Shown: one piece after another, positions 25,500-34,934 of the stretch
How the letters are laid out: each line of letters starts with the position of its first letter
Position numbering within the stretch: the first letter of the stretch is position 1
Assembly: GCA_947561585.1 (NCBI GenBank)
Contig: CANNZV010002618.1
Coordinates: 26,651-90,650, forward strand
Reading direction: 5' to 3'
DNA: 64,000 nucleotides
Source: Caprella mutica
Lineage: Eukaryota; Arthropoda; Malacostraca; Amphipoda; Caprellidae
Position numbers and translations under genes: made by a program
The notes under the pieces: generated by a model
Database searches by the model: none
What the model saw: only the letters and a program-made list of their open reading frames with translations
What the model was told of the DNA's origin: nothing

Positions 25500-25800
25500 A
25501 AATTCTTTAGTGCCACTGAATCTGATTGGCTGCAGAGAGCCACGTGACGCACAAAAAACAAATATACACAGTAGTGACAATGGAGTCTTTTCTGAACGTG
25601 ACGTCATAAGGTAATACAGTAAAATGTTTCAGTAGATGCTTAGCAGTTTCATTAACTCATTATATTTTATACAATAACAATAGCTGAAGAGTTTGACTAG
25701 ATTTACACACGTCAATTACTTTAAATTTGATCTTACAGTGTTGACGTGATGACGTCACGTACATAAATTATCTCTATTGTCACTACTGTACATATTGTTT
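25500..25800 (-). promoter_or_regulatory. Candidate PAR bZIP promoter with E-box, CCAAT and two CREs
   Basis: Upstream of the tentative first exon are, in minus-strand terms, a CCAAT word (25525-25529), a CACGTG E-box (25541-25546) and two perfect CRE octamers TGACGTCA (25599-25606 and 25750-25757). In animals PAR bZIP genes are known E-box targets of the circadian clock, and CREs respond to CREB-type factors. Use of these sites here is inference. Both CREs lie inside an inverted repeat (separate entry), so they may have arrived with a mobile element. Confidence 0.45.
25562..25795. mobile_element. Inverted-repeat element carrying two CREs
   Basis: ACAGTAGTGACAAT at about 25569 and its perfect inverse ATTGTCACTACTGT at about 25777 bound the repeat. 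Inward, both arms carry ACGTGACGTCAT with matching spacing, followed by a weaker match. It resembles a short MITE. No target duplication was identified, and it could also be an old duplication. Confidence 0.55.
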
Positions 25801-26109
25801 GTACTGTATAGAAGATATGTGTATCTTTTAAGAACATCACCGCTCAGCCAAATACCTATCATATACTTAAATATTACTCTAGAGTCTATTACAAAGATGT
25901 TAAGAACTCATGATTTTTTTTTAATATTTACTAAAAAAACAAATGAACAAAAAAGTTGTCATTAGTCGTCACATGCCACTATACCTCTGGCACGGCTAGA
26001 AAATAATCTGTTATACATTATTACGCACCGACATGCTAAATGTTTCATTTTTGCGCTGGTAAATAACATGGGAAGAGTAGCTACTTCGCTGCAAACAACT
26101 CCATATTGC

Positions 26110-26410
26110 ATACACATGGTTAAAATATGGTTTTAATGTGGCGCTATGGTATGAATTTGTGGTTATTCCATTTTAAAACCATATCAAATAGAGATTGCAT
26201 ATATTATATTGTATTGACCTCGTCCAAATCATATCCATATGTCAAATACCATACTTATGACAGGTGTTTACCAAAGTAATTTTTCACATTCATAGCAACA
26301 TGGCGAATTGAATTACCATACTTACAGCATATGTTAACCACACGTAATTTACCAAATTGCCATGTAAGACTGCATGTAATATATATGGTACCCATTTGGA
26401 CACATGGTAT
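26110..26410. repeat. Dispersed repeat, inverted relative to about 21815-22010
   Basis: Words such as ATGTCAAATACCATACTTAT, TTCATAGCAACATG and GGTACCCATTT are found inverted at about 21815-22010 inside the decayed mariner. It is probably a small mobile element; its ends are not defined. A run of G follows at about 26523-26533. Confidence 0.5.
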
Positions 26411-26806
26411 GCACATAAAATTGTTTTGCAAGTCATTGAGTACATGTTGTACTAGGAGGTAAATAATGTTACTATATATTATGCAACTATATGGGCTAGA
26501 AGAGTGGACTGGATAAGGAGGAGGGGGGGGGGGTTGTCTATAGAACCGGATAAACCTAAAGGACCATCAATGTGAGGTGTAATTTATACCTATGCACGTA
26601 TACAGTCACCCAGTACACTTCTACCGCAAAACATAACATTTGAAGTAAGAAATAATTAATCCGTTGAAACAATAGAATAGGAATTAGAGCAGTGAACAAT
26701 ATATTGGTAGAACTGTTATGGTTTGCTGACGCTTGGGAAAATTGTAAAACTTTGTTATTATTTATATTATTAATATGTCAACTTGTTAATAATCCCGTAT
26801 CGTTCT

Positions 26807-28905
26807 GAGACTGTTGGGCAAATATGAGGGGACTGTTAGTCAAATATGAGGGGACTGTTTTTCAAATATGAGGGGACTGTTAGTCAAATATGAGGGGACT
26901 GTTAGTCAAATATGAGGGGACTGTTTTTCAAATATGAGGGGACTGTTAGTCAAATATGAGAGGACTGTTAGTCAAATATGAGGGGACTGTTAGTCAAATA
27001 TGAGGGGACTGTTAGTCAAATATGAGGGGACTGTTTTTCAAATATGAGGGGACTGTTAGTCAAATATGAGGGGACTGTTAGTCAAATACGAGGGGACTGT
27101 TAGTCAAATATGAGGGGACTGTTAGTCAAATATGAGGGGACTGTTTTTTCAAATATGAGGGGACTGTTAGTCAAATATGAGGGGACTGTTTTTCAAATAT
27201 GAGGGGACTGTTAGTCAAATATGAGGGGACTGTTAGTCAAATATGAGGGGACTGTTTTTCAAATATGAGGGGACTGTTGGTCAAATATGAGGGGACTGTT
27301 GGTCAAATGTGAGGAGACTGTTGGTTAAATATGAGGGGACTGTTGATCAAATGTGAGGGGACTGTTGATCAAATGTGAGGGTACTGTTGGTCAAATGTGA
27401 GGGGGCTGTTGGTCAAATATGAGGGGACTGTTGATCAAATGTGAGGGGACTGTTGGTCAAATGTGAGGGGACTGTTGGTCAAATATGAGGGGACTGTTAG
27501 TCAAATATGAGGGGACTGTTAGTCAAATATGAGGGGACTGTTAGTCAAATATGAGGGGACTGTTAGTCAAATATGAGGGGACTGTTTTTCAAATATGAGG
27601 GGACTGTTAGTCAAATATGAGGGGACTGTTAGTCAAATATGAGGGGACTGTTAGTCAAATATGAGGGGACTGTTAGTCAAATATGAGGGGACTGTTAGTC
27701 AAATATGAGGGGACTGTTTTTCAAATATGAGGGGACTGTTAGTCAAATATGAGGGGACTGTTAGTCAAATATGAGGGGACTGTTAGTCAAATATGAGGGG
27801 ACTGTTTTTTCAAATATGACGGGACTGTTAGTCAAATATGAGGGGACTGTTAGTCAAATATGAGGGGACTGTTTTTCAAATATGAGGGGACTGTTGGTCA
27901 AATATGAGGGGACTTTTGGTCAAATGTGAGGAGACTGTTGGTTAAATATGAGGGGACTGTTGATCAAATGTGAGGGGACTGTTGATCAAATGTGAGGGTA
28001 CTGTTGGTCAAATATGAGGGGACTGTTGGTTAAATATGAGGAGACTGTTGGTTAAATATGAGGAGACTGTTGGTCAAATATGAGGGGAATGTTTTTCAAA
28101 TATGAGGGGACTGTTGGTTAAATATGAGGGGACTGTTGGTCAAATATGAGGGGACTGTTTTTCAAATATGAGGGGACTGTTGGTTAAATATGAGGGGACT
28201 GTTGGGCAAATATGAGGGGACTGTTTTTCAAACATGAGGGGACTGTTGGTCAAATATGAGGGGACTGTTGGTTAAATATGAGGGGACTGTTGGTTAAATA
28301 TGAGGGGACTGTTGGTCAAATATGAGGGGACTGTTTTTCAAATATGAGGGGACTGTTGGTTAAATATGAGGGGACTGTTGGGCAAATATGAGGGGACTGT
28401 TTTTCAAATATGAGGGGACTGTTGGTTAAATATGAGGGGACTGTTGGGCAAATATGAGGGGACTGTTTTTCAAACATGAGGGGACTGTTGGTCAAATATG
28501 AGGGGACTGTTGGTTAAATATGAGGGGACTGTTTTTCAAATGTGAGGGGACTGTTGGTCAAATATGAGGGGACTGTTTTTCAAATATGAGGGGACTGTTG
28601 GTTAAATATGAGGGGACTATTGGGCAAATATGAGGGGACTGTTTTTCAAATATGAGGGGACTGTTTTTCAAACATGAGGGGACTGTTGGTCAAATATGAG
28701 GAGACTGTTGGTTAAATATGAGGAGTCTGTTGGTTAAATATGAGGAGACTGTTAGTCAAATATGAGGAGACTGTTGGTTAATTATGAGGGGACTGTTGGT
28801 TAATTATGAGGGGACTGTTGGTTAATTATGAGGGGACTGTTGGTTAATTATGAGGAGACTGATAGTCAAATATGAGGAGACTGTTGGTCAAATAGGAGGG
28901 GATTT
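26807..28905. repeat. 22-bp minisatellite, about 95 copies
   Basis: The unit is AAATATGAGGGGACTGTT plus four variable bases (AGTC, TTTC, GGTC, GGTT, GATC or GGGC). Spacing is 22 bp almost throughout, with two units lengthened by one T. The variants are ordered: a block containing the lengthened unit, then AAATGTGAGGAGACTG, a GGTT unit and two GATC units, appears twice about 617 bp (28 units) apart, at about 27141-27400 and about 27803-28010. The last units degrade to TTAATTATGAGG. The unit length is not a multiple of three and stops occur in the frames, so it is not coding. Confidence 0.97.
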
Positions 28906-29098
28906 TGATTGAAAATATTTATTCACAACGGATGTTCATATTTTCATGAAAAAATTCAAACTCTACGTTGAATTTTTTTTAAGTTTTAAACTTTTCGAAT
29001 AAATTTATTCATCGTCAGTAATAAAGAAACCTGAACTAAATAATCTATTTTATGGCCAACTGTCGTATGTTGGATATTTACACTAAAACAATCTGAGG

Positions 29099-30931
29099 CC
29101 CATACTATACTAGCAGTTTCACCGCCGCGTTTTCACTGTCCTGTGTACGTTTCTTCAATTAATAATGGTTAAATGGATGGGAAGCAAATTTGCATACTGC
29201 ACTAGCGCTTCTACCGCCTTGGCTTTCGGCAGTAGGCGGTGGTAACGTTTCTACTTTCAAATATCAAGCAACTGCTGGTAAATTAACGTGGTATCAATCA
29301 TTCTTACTTATACATCTCGGTATTTGCATTATTTCTGATGTTATTATTAGGTAATGTGAAAATTAAATATTTATGAAATATTCATATTACTTCATTGTTT
29401 CAATACATTCATATATTATCTCATATTAAAATTCAGTGTTCTATAATTTGAATATGTTTGGTTTTATTGATCACAGTTCACGCCAAAAACAAAACATTCC
29501 ACTGAGAAGGATATATTGCTCTGGAATTATTATTTCTGGATAATAAATATAATAAAGAGAAAAAAAATGATAGAAAACGCCGTATACAGGGTGTCCCAAA
29601 AAAACGATACCCAAATTTCAATAGCTGGCTGTAATTCAAAAACTATTAAACTTAAAAAAGAATATGAAAATCAAATTTTGTTTATCAACATTTATTCCAT
29701 ACCTGTACAAAATTTTAGATGAATATATCCTACCGTTTTCTTTTCACAGTATTTTACGGACCGATACCAAAAACCAGTTTGCGCACATTTGGTTTAACTT
29801 CGAATTTTAGTATATTAAAACCATGTTTTTAATAACTTTCAACAGTTTATTAATATTGTTTGTTAAAAACTCGTTATAATAACAATAAAAGGCGTTTATT
29901 AATATGCAACCGAAAAATAAACAGTCAATTAATCGTTTCAGGCGATCTGGTGGGTCATTCGATACGATAATGCGTATTGCCGAATAGTTTAACTCATTTA
30001 GTTTTTCCTCACAGGCCAAAGCAACAGTTTTGAACCCATCTTGAACCAACCAGGTTCGATTGATTCTGTTTCAATGTATTTTTCGAAGTCTTGGAACGAT
30101 TCTATCATTTATTAGATCAAAGTATCTATCTCCATTTAAATTATTTTTTGGAAAAATAAGGACAGACGATACGGCCAAGTCGGCCATTGGTACCGAAGTC
30201 CAATCCACACACAGACTTTCTATCACGAAATTCTTACGTCAAAGTTGAAAGTAGAAAGTTGGTTCTTCGGTGAATATGTGTGAACGTTATGATAATTTAT
30301 TTTACCATTCAAATGAAAAGTGGTCTCATCACCAACCACATTATCGTCCACAAACAGGACATTTCTTTGCTAAAACCAATGAGCAAAATTCAGAGCCGAG
30401 GAAGATCGGTATTTAGGTGTTTGTTTCGCAAGTACATCTTGTAAGGATGTCACTTCAAATTTAAGGTTACAAATCTGTTAAATGTAGATTTAGTATCATC
30501 TAATCCAATTTTTATTGCAATGATTTGCAAATTTTCTGTAAGTGCTTCTTGAACAATTCGAACTGTGAAATAAGTGTTTTACTGAAAGTGCGCAAGCAGG
30601 TTTTTGGTATCGGTCACCAAAAATACAGCTAAAAGAAAACCATTGAATCGATTCATCGAATATTTTGTACAGAGATAGAACAAATATTGAGAAACAAAAT
30701 GTATTTTTCCAATTTGTTGCAAGTTTAATAGTTTTTGAATTACAGCCTTTGAAATTTGGATATCATTTTTTGGGGGACACCCTGTATAGACTGCACTGCC
30801 CAGTATAGTTTGCAAAGCGTTTCTACCGCGGCGGATATACCGCGTTTTCACCGCTTAGTATACTTTGAATTTCAAGCGGAAACAGAGCAGTGAAAACTCG
30901 GCGGTGAAACTTCTAGTATATAAGGTATGGG
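29099..30931. mobile_element. ACCGCC-phrase element interrupted by a mariner copy
   Basis: The left end CCCATACTATACTAGCAGTT then TCACCGCCGCGTTTTCACTG is inverted at the right (CAGTGAAAACTCGGCGGTGA ... TATGGG), an imperfect match of about 40 bp. Further words such as TTCTACCGCC repeat inside both ends. The mariner-type copy 29587-30784 splits it, so the host would be about 635 bp. No clear target duplication was found. Confidence 0.65.
29587..30784 (-). pseudogene. Decayed Tc1/mariner-type transposon, copy 2
   Basis: The ends CAGGGTGTCCC and GGGACACCCTG lie beside TA on both sides. Long subterminal inverted arms (about 200 bp) include CTGTAATTCAAAAACTATT and CAAAAACC(T/A)G(T/C)TTGCGCAC. Minus-strand frames keep GDETTFHLNGK and a degraded RTWLVQDGFKT block near 30030, with frameshifts and stops between. 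It is the same family as 16478-17575. Confidence 0.8.
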
Positions 30932-31131
30932 ATTGAGACATCCAAATGCATAATAAACCGAGTATGAATCCTATCAATCATATATTGCTATTCTTGACTA
31001 TATACCTATTCTTAATTATTCTTCCAAGTCAATTTCAGTTATTTCACAAGTGATAAATTTTAGGTATTAATTAATATGATTGAAGATCTTTATAAAATTT
31101 ACAATCAAATCGTGGGTTATCATAATTCTTC

Positions 31132-31520
31132 TTCTCCATCGAACACTATCCAATCACATGACATTGCCTAATCACCATACACTGCCCAATCACCACACAC
31201 TACCCAATCACATGACATTGCCCAATCACCATACACTGCCCAATCACCAGAAACTGCCCAATCACCACACACTGCCTAATCACCGGACACTGCCTAATCA
31301 ATATACACTGCCCAATAACCAGGCAGTACTCAATCACCAGACACTGCCCAATCACCAGACAGTATCCAATCACCACACACTGCCTAATCACCGGACACTG
31401 CCTAATCAACATACACTGCCCAATAACCAGGCAGTACTCAATCACCAGACACTTCCCAATCACCTGATAGTATCCAATCACCAGACACTGCATAAATAAC
31501 CAGACACTGTCCAATCACCG
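31132..31520 (+). repeat. 18-bp minisatellite, first array
   Basis: About twenty copies of CCAATCACCAGACACTGC and variants (CCTAATCACC, ACATGACATTGC, GGCAGTACT). Because 18 is a multiple of three, long frames stay open on both strands: on the plus strand a 139-codon frame of TLPNHH hexapeptides preceded by a hydrophobic stretch, and a similar frame on the minus strand. Openness on both strands argues against a real protein. Interrupted by the element at about 31525-31997. Confidence 0.9.
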
Positions 31521-31524
31521 GGGT

Positions 31525-31997
31525 AGTGCCATTAGTCCGACGCCCCATTAGCACGACGCCCCACTAGTCCGAAGCTCCATTAGTCCGACGCCCCCAATAT
31601 GTCTGACAGTTACATCTTTCTGTGTTATTTTTGTTTTATTTTTTGATTATAATAAAAAATATGATTAAATAGGTATACTAAATTTGTAACTAATCTGAAT
31701 AATAAAATAATTTTTAATTTCTTTCATTTTTAAATGTCATATTACTCTTTTATTTTAATTTATTTTTAATATTAATTTATGATGCAATCCGTTGTTTGAT
31801 TTCATCATTTAATGTAGTTTGTTGTATCCGCTAGTTTGTTGTACTGCACACTTCACGATTGTTAAATGACCTGGCAAAGGGGTTTGGAGGGGCGGCACGC
31901 CTCCCGATATACATATTTTTTTATTTTAAATCAGTAATAAAGTACAAAAGTGTCAGACAAGTGGGGTGTCGGACTAGTGGGTCGTCGGACTACTGAG
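31525..31997. mobile_element. Phrase-repeat element with ATTAGTCCGACGCCC ends, inside the 18-bp array
   Basis: The left end has four copies of the phrase (C)ATTAGTCCGACGCCCC, and the right end has inverted copies (GGGTGTCGGACTAGTGG, GGTCGTCGGACTACTG). The flanks share AGTGCC, but that word also belongs to the host array. The interior (31800-31915) contains TTGTATCCGCTAGTTTGTTG, a CTGCACACTTCA word, GACCTGGCA and GGGGCGGCACGCC, all shared with the otherwise different element 32553-33077. Confidence 0.7.
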
Positions 31998-32225
31998 TGC
32001 CTAATCTCCGGACACTGCCTAATCACCAGAAACTGTCCAATTACCAGACACTGTCCAATCATCGGACAGTGCCCAATCCTCAGACACTGTCCAATCATCG
32101 CTCAGTGCAATCTGTCCAATCATCGGACACTGCCTAATTACCGGACAGTGCCTAATCCCGGGACAGTGCCTAATCGCCGGACAGTGCCTAATCCGGTGAA
32201 TGGGCAATATCTGGGGATTGGATGA
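31998..32225 (+). repeat. 18-bp minisatellite, second array
   Basis: This continues the array cut by the preceding element: CCTAATCACCGGACACTG, CAATCATCGGACAGTGCC and variants in about twelve copies. The last units (GGGCAATATCTGGGGATTGG) are inverted relative to the rest. Confidence 0.85.
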
Positions 32226-32552
32226 GCACAGAAATTTCAATGTTCTGTGTGGGACTGTGGGTGAGTCTCCAACTAATTTCAACTCAACGAGTCAACCTTA
32301 AAAGTCAAATACATCTTAAAAAGGCATGCTTCTTGGCATCAGGGGCTGCATGTTCTCTACTGATCATGCCATCTTTCCCAAAGTTTATGATCTCTCTATC
32401 TCACCAAAATGAAAATTAGAGTTACCTAGTTGACAACCATCGCACAATAGAACTAACTAACTAGCTAGGTAGGTAGGTACTCTTCTAAATTTGCAGACTT
32501 GGAATTGACCATTCATTGCTGTTCAAACCGACTCATCAGTCCCAGGTTGAGG

Positions 32553-33077
32553 CCATAAGTATCTAAAAGCTGAGCGGCGCACCACATTACGGCGCACTAC
32601 AATACGGCGCACCACTGTACTTTCTATTAATGACCTCAATGTGAAAAACTGTTATGTAGTTTGTTGTATCCGCTAGTTTGTTGTTCTGCACACTTCATGA
32701 TTGTTTAATGACCTGGCAGGGGGGTTCGGGGGGCGGCACGCCCCCCGATACATCTACCTAACGGCTAACTGATAAGTTTTTATTTACATCTCAGACTGAA
32801 AGTTTACAATAGTTACCCCATAAAATTATAATTATAGTTTTCTATGATGAATTTTATTTTCTATTCCAAATTAAACATCTCCATCAAATACCTAATTAAA
32901 CTGTGTAGTATAAACATTGGATTCAGGTACCGTCAGGTGTCAGACATAAATTTGATACGACAATTTCCTATCAAATTCACTCCATTTATCATTAATCTGT
33001 ATTCAAATTGCCTATCTAATAGAATGTACAGTGGTGCGCCGTACTGGTGTGCGCCTCTCAGCTTTTAGATACGTATT
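32553..33077. mobile_element. hAT-like phrase-repeat element with perfect 8-bp target duplication
   Basis: The flanks are GGTTGAGG at 32545-32552 and 33078-33085, a perfect 8-bp duplication. The ends share GTATCTAAAAGCTGAG in inverted orientation, then repeated GGCGCACCAC words (three at the left, two inverted at the right) and GTACAGTGGTGCGCC. The interior contains the TTGTATCCGCTAGTTTGTTG ... GGGCGGCACGCC block also found in 31525-31997. It encodes no transposase. Confidence 0.85.
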
Positions 33078-33559
33078 GGTTGAGGTAGGCTAATAAAGTT
33101 TGCCCTTTCTCACCATTTTACCTACCTACCTGGCAAATTTGTGACAATAAATTAGAGCCATTCAAGTGCTAATGCAAGAAATATAGGTATAGCTTTCTCC
33201 TATGATGCAATGTTGTTTTGGAAGAATTTAGGTAGGCTTATATGATAATTTTATTTTTTTATTAATTTGGAGAAAAATTTATTATAAACTTTTTACATGA
33301 ATTGGTAAATTTGTGCCCCCACCTATTTTCGATATTTTGACACTTAACATAGGTAAAAGGAGCCATTTTAAGAAGTTTTTCAAGAATACCATTTGTTGTG
33401 GAAATGCTTTGTTTTCGAGATTTAGCGCAATTAAATTTTTGGTAGGAATAACATTAAGTTTGTAGAACACGCAAGGCTTTTCCGCCTTTTAGATTTTTGT
33501 AACATGAAATATTGGTGCCATCATCTATGAAACCGATAATGTAGTTCAATCATGGAAGT

Positions 33560-33605
33560 AGTTCAATGTATCCGCTAGTTTGTTGTACTGCACACATCAT
33601 GTCAC
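33560..33605 (+). repeat. Third copy of the TTGTATCCGCTAG interior block
   Basis: AATGTATCCGCTAGTTTGTT followed by GTACTGCACACATCATG matches the interior of the two preceding elements. No element ends are evident beside it, so it is a fragment or the edge of another element. Confidence 0.6.
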
Positions 33606-34495
33606 CAGTCTGTATTTCATGTTAATTTCCACCGACATGTCGGTGGAATTTTTTCTCTTTGAAAATAATATATTTGCAAAGTCGGTGGATTTTTAGCTAG
33701 CTATTTATTCCTATGTTACCATTAATTTTCGATGGAAAAATGGTTTAAATGTTGGTGGATCAGCCAAATTAGTGGAAATTTATGGTGGATTTTTTCAGCT
33801 TTTTGAAATAGTCTGTGGGATTTTATGCATCAATTTATCAAATACAGACTTGCTGGTCATTTTGGCTTTTTGAGACAGATTTGAAAATCTTGGAGACACA
33901 TTTGAGTCATTTGACACCTTTACTTTTTGCAGACTGGGTCAAGTTCCTCCCCAGTCTGTATTTGGTGCTCTAAAACTCATTGACTTGTCCAAAAGCTGAA
34001 AAAATCCACCACCTTATTTGGCTGATCCACCAACATTTTCCTTATTTAGCCACCAAACATTAATGGTAACTTGAGAATAAATAGCTTAGAATCGATGTTT
34101 CAGAGGCTGGAAAATTGTAAGCCAATTTTAAGCCAAAATTTCACACAAAATCTGAGTCAAGCCAATTTGGCTCATTTTTTGAAGATTTCAAGCCAAAATT
34201 AACATGGGAACTTAAGAATTAATTCAAAATTTAAAGCCAATTAGACATATCTGAGATTTGACCATTTCAAATCTAAGCCAATTAATTGGCTTCAACTGAC
34301 ATACTCTTATACATGGGCTAGAATATTATTTAAAAAGAGAAAAATTCCACCAACAAGTTGGTGGAATTTTTTCCCCTTTTAAACTAATATTCTGACAAAG
34401 TCGGTGGATTTTTAGCCATTAATTTCCGGTGGATAATTTTTTTTTTCAGCTTTTTGAAAAAGTCAGTAGGATTTTATGCACCAAATACAGACTGG
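33606..34495. mobile_element. Compound CCAGTCTG-ended elements (groups C and E)
   Basis: From 33951 to about 34495 the ends CCAGTCTGTATTTGGTGC and GCACCAAATACAGACTGG are perfect 18-bp inverse complements. Inside are GTCGGTGGATTTTTAGC words, AAGCCAATTAATTGGCTT and TTAACATGGGAACTTAAGAA. The preceding part, 33606-33950, is a related piece with CCACCGACATGTCGGTGG and CCTATGTTACCATTAATTTT. The flanks show no 8-bp duplication, so rearrangement or nesting is likely. Confidence 0.6.
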
Positions 34496-34785
34496 AATAC
34501 AGTCTGCCTGTGTCTGGATTCCTCTTATCCAGACAACAAGCAAATATGATTATATGTCATGATTCATAAATCCTATAGGCTTACAGCAGATCCTGTGTCA
34601 CAGACGCCTCTGCCACTCACAACCCAGTTTGAGAAGTATAGCTCAACAGACCCAGGATTTTTTACATAAATTGGGATTTTTGCACAGCAAATAAGTGAAA
34701 TAACATGGGAACATATGAATAAAATATGACTTGGGCGCAGAATTAATCTTCTAATCATGTTGTACTTTTCAGACTGGTGTGTCAC
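34496..34785. repeat. TTTTCAGACTGG-ended element (group B), diverged copy
   Basis: The copy shares CAGACCCAGGATTTTTTAC, GCGCAGAATTAATC and GTACTTTTCAGACTGG with the intact element at 60328-60487. A direct repeat CACTCACAAC lies near both ends but not exactly at them. Confidence 0.55.
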
Positions 34786-34929
34786 TCACAACTCTTAGCT
34801 CTATAGTATCTTGACCCTATAATAACCAACATGCAACATCCATTAGGAAGAACGTTAGGAGAACTTGATTTTCATCTACTATCATAATGTTTCATACATT
34901 TGTATGTAATATTTACAAACTATAGAGTC
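34786..34929. other. Flank of the retroelement's truncated end
   Basis: A short AT-rich spacer with no gene, adjoining the last bases of the retroelement. Confidence 0.3.
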
Positions 34930-34934
34930 TGTTA

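Noticed and set aside
26807..28905. CRISPR-like direct repeat array
   Set aside because: Units are contiguous 22-bp copies without unique spacers, in an animal genome with spliced genes. It is a minisatellite.
31080..31499. 139-codon secreted repeat protein gene
   Set aside because: The frame is kept open by an 18-bp unit and the opposite strand is open as well; no splice or polyadenylation context supports it. Kept only as a low-probability idea in the findings.
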